The notes: a model not told the origin generated them from the sequence alone. A stretch of DNA of 59,565 bases from an uncultured Schlesneria sp. (GCA_903904835.1 CAIVEI010000115.1:1-59565), one strand, 5' to 3'; counted from the first letter of the stretch, positions 44,690-54,047 are shown. Made by a program: numbers and translations.

Positions 44690-45334
44690 ATGAAGCCTGT
44701 TCCCAATGAAGTCGTCGAAAAACAACTCGAATGGAGATATGCAACAAAGGTGTTCGACTCAGCGAAGGTGATCCCGGAAGCGGATTGGAAAACGCTCGAA
44801 CGGGCACTCGTTCTGACTCCGTCTTCATTCGGGCTGCAGCCTTGGAAATTCTTCGTCGTCACCGACCCCGCGAAAAGGGCTTTATTGAAACCAGCCAGTT
44901 GGGGGCAGTCTCAAATCGTCGACGCTTCACATCTTGTCGTCTTTGCGATCCGAAAAAATCTGAGCGTATCCGATATCGAACGCTTTGTGGCAAGAACCGC
45001 CGAAGTGCGTGGGACGACAGTGGAATCCCTGGAAAGCTATAAGCAGATGATGGTTGGTTCGCTGACAAATCCGTCTATCGACATTAATGCCTGGGCTTCG
45101 CGACAGGTCTATATCGCCCTCGGTTTTTTCATGGCAACCGCTGCGATGCTGGGTATTGATGCCTGCCCGATCGAAGGCTTCGAACCTGCCAAATATGACG
45201 AAATCCTTGGTCTCCCCGCACTGGGCTATGGTGCATCAGTCGTGGCCGCAGCCGGCTACCGGTCCAGCACCGACAAATATGCAACGCTGGCTAAGGTCCG
45301 CTTCAAAGCCGAAGACGTGATTGCTCATATCTAA
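44690..45334 (+). CDS. nitroreductase-family NAD(P)H oxidoreductase
   Basis: A 214-residue flavoprotein of the nitroreductase family. EKQLEWRYATKVFD and LTPSSFGLQPWKFFVVTDPAKRALL carry FMN-binding residues. ASRQVYIALGFFMATAAMLGIDACPIEGFEPAKYDEILGL is the typical dimer helix and substrate region. The C-terminal AAAGYRSSTDKYATLAKVRF closes the FMN site. ATG 44690 has GGAG 9 bp upstream; an upstream ATG at 44648 is in frame. The tandem direct repeat upstream suggests specific regulation. The physiological substrate is unknown. Confidence 0.9.
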   Translation: MKPVPNEVVEKQLEWRYATKVFDSAKVIPEADWKTLERALVLTPSSFGLQPWKFFVVTDPAKRALLKPASWGQSQIVDASHLVVFAIRKNLSVSDIERFVARTAEVRGTTVESLESYKQMMVGSLTNPSIDINAWASRQVYIALGFFMATAAMLGIDACPIEGFEPAKYDEILGLPALGYGASVVAAAGYRSSTDKYATLAKVRFKAEDVIAHI

Positions 45335-45388
45335 GCCGCAATCTGGATCGATTGGCGAGTGCCAGGAAATGAGAACTGAGCGGGCCGC

Positions 45389-46408
45389 ATGGATACGATT
45401 TTTATTCGCGATTTGACTGTCCGCGGAATCATTGGCGTAAACGCTTGGGAGCGCGAGCAACCCCAGGATTTTGTCATCAATATTGACCTCGATACCAATG
45501 TTGAGCGAGCTGGTATCACGGATAAAATTTCTGATTGCGTAGACTATCAAAGCGTGGCCGACAGCGTTTCTGCGCATGCTTCCACTGTAGGCCGCTTGAC
45601 GGTGGAGGCGCTCGCCGCTGATGTGGCTGAAATCGTCCTCGCAGACTCGCGCGTCGATCGCGTGCGTGTTCGCATCGAAAAACCAGGTGCTGTTCCGGGT
45701 AGCAGGTCAGTGGGTGTCGAGATTGACCGAGGACGATACTGGCTCGCCAATCGGCTGCAGAAAGTAAATCCAGGCACAATTCGAGTCGATCCGCTCGCGA
45801 CGCCGTCTGTTGCCTCGAACGAAGGACTCGATCCCCCTTTTAGTCTGGAGCCACAGCCACCCGAATATCACTCCGCCTGTTTAGGGTTAGGGTCGAATAA
45901 AGACGCCGACTTCAATCTTTCTGAAGCGATCCGAAAGCTGCGCAACGAAGTCATTATCGACGCCGTGTCGAGTGCCTGGGAGTCCCCTGCCATCGGCGAC
46001 TTCTCAAAGACAGCAGGCTCGCTCGACGCCATCACCGCAGGCTTGACTGACTATGTCAATGCAGCACTTCTCATTCGCACTCGGTCGACAAAAAACGATC
46101 TCGTCGCGACCCTGAAACGAATCGAGAATGAACTCGGACGCGTGCGATCAGATGACCCGAGGAAACAGGTGACGATCGATATCGACCTGTTGCTTTTTGA
46201 TGACGCGATCCTCAAGAAAGACCTTTGGAACCTCGCCTATCGGGCCATGCCAGTTGCCGAACTGATCCCTGCACTTACTTCTCCGGAAACGTCCGAACCC
46301 CTTTGGAAAGCGGCGTATCGATTGGCGACCGAAAACAGAATTTTACCTCGATTCGACGTACTTCGCTTGACCCCTCCCCTACAATCTCTCAGTCAATTTC
46401 ACAGTTAG
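45389..46408 (+). CDS. bifunctional dihydroneopterin aldolase / HPPK (FolB-FolK fusion)
   Basis: A 339-residue fusion of two consecutive folate enzymes. Residues about 1-118 are FolB (MDTIFIRDLTVRGIIGVNAWERE, then CVDYQSVADSVSAHA and RVRIEKPGAVPG). After a linker of about 40 residues, 160-320 are FolK (CLGLGSNKDADFNLSEAI, ENELGRVRSDDPRKQVTIDIDLLLFD, RAMPVAELIPAL). Aldolase cleavage of dihydroneopterin yields the substrate for pyrophosphorylation by the second domain. The LGRVRSDDPRKQVTIDIDLL loop corresponds to HPPK's catalytic R-x-R and D-x-D residues, with one Arg replaced. The two domains being in one chain is clear from the sequence. Confidence 0.9.
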   Translation: MDTIFIRDLTVRGIIGVNAWEREQPQDFVINIDLDTNVERAGITDKISDCVDYQSVADSVSAHASTVGRLTVEALAADVAEIVLADSRVDRVRVRIEKPGAVPGSRSVGVEIDRGRYWLANRLQKVNPGTIRVDPLATPSVASNEGLDPPFSLEPQPPEYHSACLGLGSNKDADFNLSEAIRKLRNEVIIDAVSSAWESPAIGDFSKTAGSLDAITAGLTDYVNAALLIRTRSTKNDLVATLKRIENELGRVRSDDPRKQVTIDIDLLLFDDAILKKDLWNLAYRAMPVAELIPALTSPETSEPLWKAAYRLATENRILPRFDVLRLTPPLQSLSQFHS

Positions 46409-46424
46409 CGAGAGCCCGCAATTC

Positions 46425-47144
46425 ATGAGCAATCTTCCACACGTGGACCAACAGCCGGTGTCGAACCCTCACAGGAATTACCGGTACTACGACTTGCTGA
46501 TGGTTGCATTCGTAACAGTGTTGTTCTGTAGCGAGTTCATCGCAGCAGGCAAAGTCGCACGGTTTGGTGGTTTCAACTTCGGCGCAGGGGTCGTCTTCTT
46601 CCCACTGAGCTATCTTTTCGGAGATGTCCTCACCGAGGTCTATGGATACGCCAGATCGCGAAAGGTGATCTGGGCGGGATTCTCGGCGCTGATTTTTTCC
46701 AGCATCATGTCGTGGATCATCGTTCAGCTTCCCCCGTCAGATGCATGGCCAAACCAACCTGCATGGGAGACCGTGTTTGGAAGTACCTGGCGAATTGTCG
46801 CGGCATCACTTCTGGCGTTTCTGATCGGTGAGTGGGTAAATTCCGTCGTTCTTGCAAAGATGAAAGTCTGGACCCGAGGCGAACACCTCTGGGCAAGAAC
46901 GATTGGATCGACCATTGCTGGCGAAGCAGTTGACTCCGTACTTTTCTACCCTTTAGCCTTCTGGGGAATCTGGTCGAATGAACTGGTTGTGCAAGTCATG
47001 CTGACCAATTATTTACTAAAAGTGGCAACGGAGGTCTTGTTGACACCAGTTACGTATCAAGTGGTAAATTTTTTGAAGCGGACAGAAAACGAAGATTATT
47101 TCGACATCGGAACAAATTTCAGCCTTTTCCCCGAGCGGCAGTGA
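46425..47144 (+). CDS. queuosine precursor transporter (YhhQ/VUT family)
   Basis: A 239-residue membrane protein with about six spans. DLLMVAFVTVLFCSEFIAAGKVA, FPLSYLFGDVLTEVYGYARSRKVIW and GEAVDSVLFYPLAFWG are diagnostic of the VUT family that imports 7-cyano- or 7-aminomethyl-7-deazaguanine. It lies 16 bp after the folate fusion gene and 0.9 kb from the convergent queE. This supports a queuosine role, but an operon with folate genes is inferred only from spacing. Confidence 0.9.
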   Translation: MSNLPHVDQQPVSNPHRNYRYYDLLMVAFVTVLFCSEFIAAGKVARFGGFNFGAGVVFFPLSYLFGDVLTEVYGYARSRKVIWAGFSALIFSSIMSWIIVQLPPSDAWPNQPAWETVFGSTWRIVAASLLAFLIGEWVNSVVLAKMKVWTRGEHLWARTIGSTIAGEAVDSVLFYPLAFWGIWSNELVVQVMLTNYLLKVATEVLLTPVTYQVVNFLKRTENEDYFDIGTNFSLFPERQ

Positions 47145-47193
47145 TGTCGTTTCGTCAAGAGACGGAAATGCATGTTAATGGGATTTTTCTCGG

Positions 47194-47967
47194 ATGGAAG
47201 CACACCGACGTGATGTCTCTCATAAGCGACCATTTGTCAGGCTGAATGTTGCTGAATCGGTCGACGGTAAACTGGCACCTGCGAAAAGAGGTAAAGTCAA
47301 TTTCGGCAGTGACGACGACCGTTTTGAAATGGAGAATTTCCGTGCCGATGCTGACGGAGTAATCATCGGCGGCGGAACTCTTCTCGGGGAAGACCCCCCG
47401 CTAATCATTCGTAACCAAGAGATCCTTGCTCGTCGATTGGCAACGAAAGGGTCCAAGCATCCGAAGAACATTTGCATCTGCTCCTCGTTGCCTCCAAACC
47501 TCGCTGAAATGAAATTCTTCACCAACGAAGAAACCGAAAAACTGGTTTTTACGACCCCACGAACACCTTCACACCTGATCAAATTGGCTCAACAACATGC
47601 TCAAGTCGAACTGATCACGCTGAATGCGTCAGGGCGAGTCGATCTCGCCGAAGTCGTTCGCCGTTTGCCAGCACATGGCATTAAATCTTTGTTGCTGGAA
47701 GGGGGAGGAGAGCTGAATTTTTCGATGCTGGAAGCAGGTTTTGTGGATGAGGTGTGTATTACACTCGCCCCGTTTATCTTCGGTGGCCGGTCAGCTCCAA
47801 CGTCGTTTGATGGAGTTGGCTTCTCTTGCGAAAACGTGCGAAAGCTTTCGTTAAAGAGCCATCGAGTAAATTCTCACGGCGAGATATTTCTCCGATACGA
47901 TGTCGTGGCCGAGGCTCCGACAATTACGCCGAGCCGTTTATTCTCGAACGGAATTCAGATTTCCTGA
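47194..47967 (+). CDS. RibD C-terminal-like (pyrimidine reductase) family protein
   Basis: A 257-residue NADPH-dependent reductase of the RibD-C/dihydrofolate-reductase-like superfamily. PFVRLNVAESVDGKLAP, DADGVIIGGGTLLGEDPPLIIRN, IKSLLLEGGGELNFSMLEAGFVDEVCITLAPFIFGG and PTSFDG are family signatures. There is no deaminase domain. It could be a stand-alone diaminohydroxyphosphoribosylaminopyrimidine reductase for riboflavin. Alternatively, given the folate and queuosine genes beside it, it could reduce another pterin-like compound. The family is firm; the substrate is uncertain. Confidence 0.82.
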   Translation: MEAHRRDVSHKRPFVRLNVAESVDGKLAPAKRGKVNFGSDDDRFEMENFRADADGVIIGGGTLLGEDPPLIIRNQEILARRLATKGSKHPKNICICSSLPPNLAEMKFFTNEETEKLVFTTPRTPSHLIKLAQQHAQVELITLNASGRVDLAEVVRRLPAHGIKSLLLEGGGELNFSMLEAGFVDEVCITLAPFIFGGRSAPTSFDGVGFSCENVRKLSLKSHRVNSHGEIFLRYDVVAEAPTITPSRLFSNGIQIS

Positions 47968-48004
47968 TGAGAAAGTCACACTGCCACAAACGACTGTCGG
48001 CCAA

Positions 48005-48769
48005 TTAGACGCCCCTCCGGTCTCCAAATATTGCGACATGTAGCCGATCCGTGTACCGCCACCCGCGCGCCTTACACAATTCGAAGACAGCTCCCCTCCG
48101 CTTTTCAAGCGACAACTGGTCTATTGCCTCTGGCATAACCAGAATTCGTCGTCGCGGAACTTGGTAATCTTTCTCGAACGACGCAATCTCCTCCGCATCA
48201 GCAGCTTCCGAACAGACGAACTTGAATGTCGCCTTAGGATTGCGGACAAACGCGATCAATGTCTCGGGAATCAGCCGAGAGGATTGCGGCATCCCGGAAT
48301 TGCTCAGCTTTGGTGAGACGTTAAATCTCGTAATCATTTCATCAAATTCCGCATGGGGAAGTACCGTACCATTTGTTTCCACTTCGAATTCGTATTCGCG
48401 ATCTTTCGCGCGGAGGATTCGAGCCACTTCGGTAAGCTGATCTTGCTGCAACATCGGTTCACCACCCGTAAACACGACGTTATCACACGGAAACAAACTC
48501 ACCGCGTGAGCGACTTCGTCAGGTGACAGTCGGGTTTGAACGGCGTTCCGATCATGCTTGGCAAGATGATCTGGTCGGTCTTTATCGTGAACGTATTTTG
48601 TACCCAGCCAGTTCCAGGTGTATTCCGTGTCACACCAACGGCATTGCAGATTGCAGCCGCTACAGCGGACAAACACGCTCGGAACCCCGATGGAAACCCC
48701 TTCACCCTGAAGGCTGTGAAAGATTTCCGGGTGCCCGTTAAGCTGAGCAAGCACAACTGAGTTAATCAT
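48005..48769 (-). CDS. queE: 7-carboxy-7-deazaguanine synthase QueE
   Basis: A 254-residue radical SAM enzyme that converts 6-carboxytetrahydropterin to 7-carboxy-7-deazaguanine in queuosine synthesis. HPEIFHSLQGEGVSIGVPSVFVR leads into the cluster motif C39-x3-C43-x2-C46 (CNLQCRWCD). VVFTGGEPMLQQDQL and VETNGTVLP follow. ATG 48769 is chosen, with a weak GAGAA upstream; a longer frame starts at 48802. It is convergent with the RibD-C-like gene. QueD and QueC are not in the window. Confidence 0.93.
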   Translation of the reverse strand: MINSVVLAQLNGHPEIFHSLQGEGVSIGVPSVFVRCSGCNLQCRWCDTEYTWNWLGTKYVHDKDRPDHLAKHDRNAVQTRLSPDEVAHAVSLFPCDNVVFTGGEPMLQQDQLTEVARILRAKDREYEFEVETNGTVLPHAEFDEMITRFNVSPKLSNSGMPQSSRLIPETLIAFVRNPKATFKFVCSEAADAEEIASFEKDYQVPRRRILVMPEAIDQLSLEKRRGAVFELCKARGWRYTDRLHVAIFGDRRGV

Positions 48770-48939
48770 TGATTCGATTCTCGTTTTACGTGACGTAAGC
48801 ATCTGATGCGGGTTTTACCTCACCATTTTCATCTTTAAAAAAACGACGATTTCAATACGAAATTCAATGATCTCAAATAGAGCCTGCTGCATTGATGCCG
48901 TTCCATGATAAAGGAACTGGTGGTTTAAAAAAGATGGCG

Positions 48940-50259
48940 TTATTGTGGGCGGCCTGGAGGCGGTCGACGCGATGGCGCTGGTGGGAATGTCTGTTTGATC
49001 TCCGACAGCCGGGTCTGAAGGCGTTCAGCAATCGCGGGTTGTTCCAAGATCAGATCGCGTAATTCACCGGGATCTTTGATGATTTCGAACAGCATTGTTC
49101 TGCCGTCGTTCGTTTCGATGAATTTCCAGTTTTCGTCAAACAAGGCTGAATTCGCGGCTGATATCAGAAATGGCCCGCGGTTTTGTTCTTTGCCGTATCG
49201 GATTGATGGCCAGAGATTCTTTCCGTCGAGTTCCTTTTCATTTTCGAGCGACAGTCCCGCTGAGGCGACGAGAGTCGGATAAAGGTCCTGAGCCGTGACA
49301 GGCTGTTCACAGACAGAACCGGCGGCAATTTCCTGCGGCCAGCGGATCAGGCAGGGGACGTGGATGCCTCCTTCAAACGTTGATCCTTTGCTTCCTCGGA
49401 AGGGTGCGTTGCGACCCGCCTGGTCAGCTCCGTTGTCCGAAAGAAACATGACCAGAGTATTTTGTCGTAGCCCCTGTTCGTCCAGCGTTTCGAGGATACG
49501 GCCAATCGCATTGTCGAGTGCGTCGATCATCGCGACTCGCGTGACCGCAGGTCGACCCAGGTTCGGATATTTGGCTTCGTATTCCGGCGGCGCTGCAAAC
49601 GGAAAATGTGGTGCGTTAAACGATATTTGAAGGAAAAACGGCCGCCCGACATCCCGTTCTTCAATCAGAGAGGACGCTTCGTCAGCGAAAAGAAATGTCG
49701 AATACCCAGGCTCCTGGATTGTTTTTCCATTTCGCTGCCAATCTACCTGACGGTTACGACTTGTATGAGCATAGTAGTCAATTTCGGGCCCGAGGAACCC
49801 GTAGAAATCGTCAAATCCGCTGTTGAGTGGGTGGCTTGAATTGCCTAAATGCCATTTACCGACAAGCATCGTCTGGTATCCGGCGAATTTGAGAGTTCCA
49901 GGAAGAGTTGGCAATCCAGCAGGCAGACCCGGGTCTCGTGCCTGAAGCGCTTGAACGATCCCGAATCGCCGTGGCATTTGACCGGTCAGCATCGCAGCGC
50001 GTGTCGGACTGCAAAACGGGTAGGCGTAGTACCGATGCAGTTCAACTCCTTCCTGGGCAAGCCGGTCGATGTTTGGGGTCCTCGCGACCCCTCCGTGCAA
50101 TCCAATATCACCCCAACCCAGGTCATCCGCGAGCAGCACCAGGATATTTGGCATCACCGCAGATTTTGCGGTGTCACTTGCAGACCCAAGCCTCGCACAC
50201 AAAACACTGACAACAAAAATCAGGAAAAAAGCTAGCTGCCGTCGCTTAAGAATGGTCAT
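48940..50259 (-). CDS. exported arylsulfatase-type sulfatase
   Basis: A 439-residue sulfatase with a signal peptide (LAFFLIFVVSVLCARLGSAS). The metal-binding LLADDLGWGDIGLHGG comes first. The active-site motif C83-SPTR (CSPTRAAMLTGQ) follows, whose Cys is converted to formylglycine, then GKWHLGNSSHPLNSGFDDFYG, LSDNGADQAGRN and GSKGSTFEGGIHVPCLIRWP. It should hydrolyse sulfate esters of polysaccharides outside the cytoplasm. ATG 50259 is preferred over 50361, which adds 34 charged residues. A true FGE to activate it is not in the window, because the FGE-like domain at 3080-3777 lacks catalytic cysteines. Confidence 0.93.
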   Translation of the reverse strand: MTILKRRQLAFFLIFVVSVLCARLGSASDTAKSAVMPNILVLLADDLGWGDIGLHGGVARTPNIDRLAQEGVELHRYYAYPFCSPTRAAMLTGQMPRRFGIVQALQARDPGLPAGLPTLPGTLKFAGYQTMLVGKWHLGNSSHPLNSGFDDFYGFLGPEIDYYAHTSRNRQVDWQRNGKTIQEPGYSTFLFADEASSLIEERDVGRPFFLQISFNAPHFPFAAPPEYEAKYPNLGRPAVTRVAMIDALDNAIGRILETLDEQGLRQNTLVMFLSDNGADQAGRNAPFRGSKGSTFEGGIHVPCLIRWPQEIAAGSVCEQPVTAQDLYPTLVASAGLSLENEKELDGKNLWPSIRYGKEQNRGPFLISAANSALFDENWKFIETNDGRTMLFEIIKDPGELRDLILEQPAIAERLQTRLSEIKQTFPPAPSRRPPPGRPQ

Positions 50260-50722
50260 ACGAAAACGTCCCGCCCTGTGGAATTGAGTCCATTGCCGAT
50301 CATTTTTCGATCGATCCGATCTTATCGCAAATCGATGTTGTTTTTGAGTTGACAACATCAAATTGCTTAAGATAATGCGGGGGTCATATGGTATGCCCTA
50401 ATCAAGGATGGTTATTCGCCGGATTTGTCATTAAAGCCTGGGGCATGCGACCGACGCCTCTGTGAATCCTTTGGGTTTCACGGGGGCGTATTCGTTCGCG
50501 GAAACAGCCTTTGGCGACAGCCAAACAGGAACTTCGGCGCTATGAGCGTCGGAACATGTTTTTTCGTCGGTTAAGCGATTAGACAGGGTGATCATTTGAC
50601 GGGATTGCGGGTCGCCGTTACGATGCGGTCCGTGGGAGAAGCCGCACCTTTTGTGGCTTTGCGTCTTGTAACATCAGAATTGGATTCTGGACCCGCACAT
50701 ATTGCGTGGAGGAGTCGGTAAC
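50260..50722. other. intergenic region and structured leader of rpsB
   Basis: About 460 bp between the divergent sulfatase and rpsB genes. It contains a 12-bp hairpin (50455-50488) and several weaker stems, TTTGGC-GCCAAA near 50507 and others near 50620-50670. This suggests a folded 5' leader for the ribosomal operon. No gene is seen. Confidence 0.45.
50455..50488 (+). promoter_or_regulatory. hairpin in the rpsB leader
   Basis: CGCCTCTGTGAA (50455-50466) pairs with TTCACGGGGGCG (50477-50488) over 12 positions as RNA, with two G-U pairs, around a 10-nt loop. The pairing is complete only on the plus-strand transcript, because the two G-U pairs become A-C mismatches on the other strand. No T-tract follows. 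It may be a ribosomal-protein or stability element; the function is inferred. Confidence 0.45.
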
Positions 50723-51472
50723 GTGTCAGAAATCGTGGTGAAAGATTTTCTCGAAGCGGGTATCCATTACGGGCATCGAACCAGTCGATGGAACCCCAAG
50801 ATGCGACCCTATATCTATGGTCGCCGAAATCTCATCCACATTATCGATATCAAAGAAACGATTCGTGGTTTGCTGCGAGCGAAAAAGTACCTGCAAAAGG
50901 TCGCTTCCCAGGGAAGTCTGGTCTTGTTCTGCGGTACGAAAAAGCAAGCTGCTGAAACGATTCGCGATTGCGCCAATTCAGTCAACATGCCGTACGTTGA
51001 TTACCGTTGGTTGGGCGGTATTTTCACCAATTTCCGCACCATGCGAACTCGTATGAAGCGCCTGGAAGAGTTGGATCAAATCTTCTCGTCCGGCGACATC
51101 AATACCTATTCCAAGAAAATGCAATCCAAGCTGTTGCGCGAGCATCGCAAGATGTTGCGAAACATCAACGGACTTCGATTGATGAATCGTCTTCCAGAAG
51201 CGATTATCGTCGTTGATCCCAAGAAAGAACACAACGTTGTTCACGAAGCGCATCTCGTTGGAATCAAAGTCATTGCGCTGCTCGACACCGACTGTAACCC
51301 AGACGATGTTGATTTGCCGATTCCAGGAAACGATGACAGCATCCGTTCGATTCAACTCGTTCTGAAGCACCTGACAGCCGCCGTTGCGGAAGGTCGAAAC
51401 ATGGTGCCGAAAGAGGAAGTGGAACAGCCGCTGGAAGAACAATATAAGGCTCGGCCTTCTATCCAGTCGTAA
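50723..51472 (+). CDS. rpsB: 30S ribosomal protein S2
   Basis: A 249-residue small-subunit protein. [62 protein letters not shown] and [19 protein letters not shown] are all hallmarks of S2. Start GTG 50723 is set by GGAGGAG at 50708-50714; an in-frame TTG at 50702 would lie before that site. First gene of the conserved rpsB-tsf-pyrH-frr block, preceded by a structured leader. Confidence 0.96.
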   Translation: MSEIVVKDFLEAGIHYGHRTSRWNPKMRPYIYGRRNLIHIIDIKETIRGLLRAKKYLQKVASQGSLVLFCGTKKQAAETIRDCANSVNMPYVDYRWLGGIFTNFRTMRTRMKRLEELDQIFSSGDINTYSKKMQSKLLREHRKMLRNINGLRLMNRLPEAIIVVDPKKEHNVVHEAHLVGIKVIALLDTDCNPDDVDLPIPGNDDSIRSIQLVLKHLTAAVAEGRNMVPKEEVEQPLEEQYKARPSIQS

Positions 51473-51648
51473 TCCCGCTTGCGTGATGCAACAATTCGTT
51501 GTGTGTGTCTCCGTTTTTTGATGATTCACTCAGAACGACCGAATTAATTACTTTCGGTTGTATTGTGAACGTCTGCTTGACACGTGTGTCAGGATGGATG
51601 GACACCCTGTTTTTGTACTGAACGTCTTTCTTTTGAGGAGTCGATGTC

Positions 51649-52485
51649 ATGGCCGAGATCACCGCTCAGGCAGTCAAGGAACTGCGTGATCTGACCAACC
51701 TGCCGATGATGGAAGTCAAAAGGGCTCTCACGGAGGCAAATGGTGATCAAGCGCGAGCAATCGAGCTGCTGAAGGAATCGAACAAAAAGGTTTCGATCAA
51801 GCGAGCCGAAAATGCGACCAGCGAAGGCCTGATTAAAACCGCAGTGACTGCCGATGGGTCACTCGCGGGCATGGTTGAAATTCAATGCGAATCAGCTCCA
51901 GTTGCAAAAGCTGATGACTTTATTTTTCTTGCTGATCAGTGCCTGAAGCAATTATTGAATGGTCCAGGCGCGACAACTGCCGACGAACTGCTGGCGCAAC
52001 ACAGTCCTGATCGACCGGGGACAACTCTGGCAGCGTTGCTGGAAGAAGTCGTCGGCAAGATTCGCGAAAAGATGGTACTTGCCCGAGTCCTTCGAGTTCC
52101 TGGGCCTGCTGGTGCCTACACGCATCACGACGGCAAGACCGGTGTATTGTTCTGTGCCAGCGGCGACAACAAAACCGCGCCTGTTCTGCGCGATGTGGCA
52201 ATGCATATCGCTGCGTTGAAGCCGGTGGTCACGAATCCGGAAGAGCTTTCTGCTGCTGACGTGACAGCCGAACGAGCACGACTGACGGCTGAAGCGGCTG
52301 CTTCGGGCAAGCCGGCAAACATCATCGAAAAAATGGTTGATGGTCGTATGAAGACGTATTACGCCGAACAAGGTGTGCTTGGCTTTCAGTTGTTTGCCAA
52401 AGACGACTCAAAGACCGTGAATCAGGCTCTTGCTGAAAGCGGCCTGAAGCCTCTATCCTTCACTCGATGGATTCTTGGAAACTGA
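51649..52485 (+). CDS. tsf: elongation factor Ts
   Basis: A 278-residue nucleotide-exchange factor for EF-Tu. The N-terminal UBA-like domain ends in VKELRDLTNLPMMEVKRALTEANGD, close to the TDVPMM-type consensus, followed by RAIELLKESNKKVSIKRAEN. Two core domains follow. GMVEIQCESAPVAKADDF contains the usual E-x-N/C-x-E region with Cys and Ser in place of the more common Asn-Glu-Thr. GAGGAG precedes the ATG. It lies 176 bp after rpsB. Confidence 0.94.
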   Translation: MAEITAQAVKELRDLTNLPMMEVKRALTEANGDQARAIELLKESNKKVSIKRAENATSEGLIKTAVTADGSLAGMVEIQCESAPVAKADDFIFLADQCLKQLLNGPGATTADELLAQHSPDRPGTTLAALLEEVVGKIREKMVLARVLRVPGPAGAYTHHDGKTGVLFCASGDNKTAPVLRDVAMHIAALKPVVTNPEELSAADVTAERARLTAEAAASGKPANIIEKMVDGRMKTYYAEQGVLGFQLFAKDDSKTVNQALAESGLKPLSFTRWILGN

Positions 52486-52518
52486 ACCTCGTTCGAATTG
52501 ATCGGAGATCTTTTCCTG

Positions 52519-53259
52519 ATGGCATCCGGGACGCCCCCTAAGTACAAACGAGTCTTGCTGAAACTGAGCGGCGAAAGTTTTGCTCGACCTGGTGAGTCTG
52601 GCATCAGCCTTGCCGAAGTCCAGATTATCTGCGAGCAAATCAAACGAGTCGTTGACAGTGGTGTGCAGCTCGCCATTGTCTGTGGCGGGGGCAATATCCT
52701 ACGGGGTAAAGAGTTCTCGTCAACAAACTCGATCGTCGTGCCCGCTACGGCACACTATATGGGCATGCTGGCGACTTCCATCAATGCCCTGGCCCTGCAG
52801 GACGTGATGGAACATTACGGGATCCCGACTCGCGTACAAAGCGCGATCGCGATCCCTCCCGTTGCCGAACCCTTTATCCGCCGTCGCTGTATCCGCCACC
52901 TCGAAAAAGGTCGGGTCGTGATCCTTGCAGCGGGAACCGGTAGTCCATTCGTGACGACCGATACCGCAGCCGCCCTGCGTGCCCGCGAAATTGATGCCGA
53001 CCTGGTCGTCAAAGCGACGCGTGTCGATGGCGTATACTCCGATGATCCTCTGAAAAACCCTCATGCGGTGCGCTATTCGGAAATCTCGTACCAGGACGTG
53101 TTGCGTCAAAACTTGCAGGTGATGGACGCTCAGGCGATTCATCATTGCATGGAACATAATATTCCCATCGTCGTGCTCAATTACCAGAAATCGGGTAATA
53201 TCGAACGCGTGATCGCAGGTGAGCGGCTCGGAACTCGCGTCGGTGCGCCAGCGACCTGA
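52519..53259 (+). CDS. pyrH: UMP kinase
   Basis: A 246-residue amino-acid-kinase-fold enzyme that phosphorylates UMP to [16 protein letters not shown] is the nucleotide-binding start, and [49 protein letters not shown] and [13 protein letters not shown] are all typical of PyrH. Start ATG 52519 has GGAG 13 bp upstream; TTG 52498 is in frame. It lies 33 bp after tsf and 25 bp before frr, so it is part of the translation-linked operon. Confidence 0.96.
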   Translation: MASGTPPKYKRVLLKLSGESFARPGESGISLAEVQIICEQIKRVVDSGVQLAIVCGGGNILRGKEFSSTNSIVVPATAHYMGMLATSINALALQDVMEHYGIPTRVQSAIAIPPVAEPFIRRRCIRHLEKGRVVILAAGTGSPFVTTDTAAALRAREIDADLVVKATRVDGVYSDDPLKNPHAVRYSEISYQDVLRQNLQVMDAQAIHHCMEHNIPIVVLNYQKSGNIERVIAGERLGTRVGAPAT

Positions 53260-53284
53260 ATGACAATAACGGAGCCTTATCACT

Positions 53285-53845
53285 ATGGATCAGGACGAAA
53301 TTCTGCTGGATGCTGAAGAGCGAATGGAGAAAGCCGCTTCTGTCGCTCACGATCATTTCCAGGGTTTGCGAACCGGCCGGGCAACGACGGGTCTCGTCGA
53401 TTCGATTAAAGTCGATTACTACGGGTCTCCAACGCCGCTGAAGCAAGTCGCCACGATCAGCGTTCCTGAAGCGCAGCAGATTATGATCCGGCCTTTCGAC
53501 CAGGGGATCATCAACGAGATTTCCAAGGCAATTCAGTCGAGTGACATCGGGCTGGCTCCGAACTCCGACGGCAAGGTGATTCGACTTAACATCCCGCCAC
53601 TCTCGACCGAACGCCGAAAGCAGATGGTCTCCCGCTTGAAAGATCTGGCTGAAGACGCTCGTGTCGCTATTCGTAATATCCGCCGCGATGCAAATAAGCA
53701 TGCCGATACGTCGATGAAAGATAAGCTGATTAACGAAGACGTGCATGATCAGTTGAAAGAACAAATTCAAGAATTGACGAAGCAATACGAAGGTAAAGTC
53801 AATTCCATGGCCGATGCCAAAGAAAAAGACATCATGGGTTCGTGA
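53285..53845 (+). CDS. frr: ribosome recycling factor
   Basis: A 186-residue factor that splits post-termination ribosomes with EF-G. ILLDAEERMEKAASVAHDHFQGLRTGRATTGLVDSI, ATISVPEAQQIMIRPFD, IRLNIPPLSTERRKQMV and the C-terminal helix IRNIRRDANKHADTSMKDKLINED all match RRF. Last gene of the operon. A REP-like palindrome lies 145 bp downstream. Confidence 0.97.
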   Translation: MDQDEILLDAEERMEKAASVAHDHFQGLRTGRATTGLVDSIKVDYYGSPTPLKQVATISVPEAQQIMIRPFDQGIINEISKAIQSSDIGLAPNSDGKVIRLNIPPLSTERRKQMVSRLKDLAEDARVAIRNIRRDANKHADTSMKDKLINEDVHDQLKEQIQELTKQYEGKVNSMADAKEKDIMGS

Positions 53846-53889
53846 CCCTGATTCTGTCCATTTGTACGACTCAATCGGAGTCTCCTCCG

Positions 53890-54022
53890 ACGCAGCCTGT
53901 TACCGCTACCAGAGGCTGCTCGCCTCCAAATGTCGGTCGAACGACGTCGGCAACACAGTCTCTTCGCATTTCTGACCGTAGATTAAAGAGCACAGCGTGA
54001 CCGATCACGGTCATGCTGTGGC
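53890..54022. repeat. palindromic repeats after frr, including a REP-like element
   Basis: A GAGGCTGCTCGCCTC palindrome lies near 53911-53930. It is followed by a REP-like element with arms CACAGCGTGACCG (53991-54003) and CGGTCATGCTGTG (54008-54020), pairing at 12 of 13 positions plus one G-T around loop ATCA. Flanks AAAGAG and GCACG match the other family members. It sits between the convergent frr and SufU-like genes. Confidence 0.7.
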
Positions 54023-54047
54023 ACGCGGCCGAAACCTATCCCCTGCG

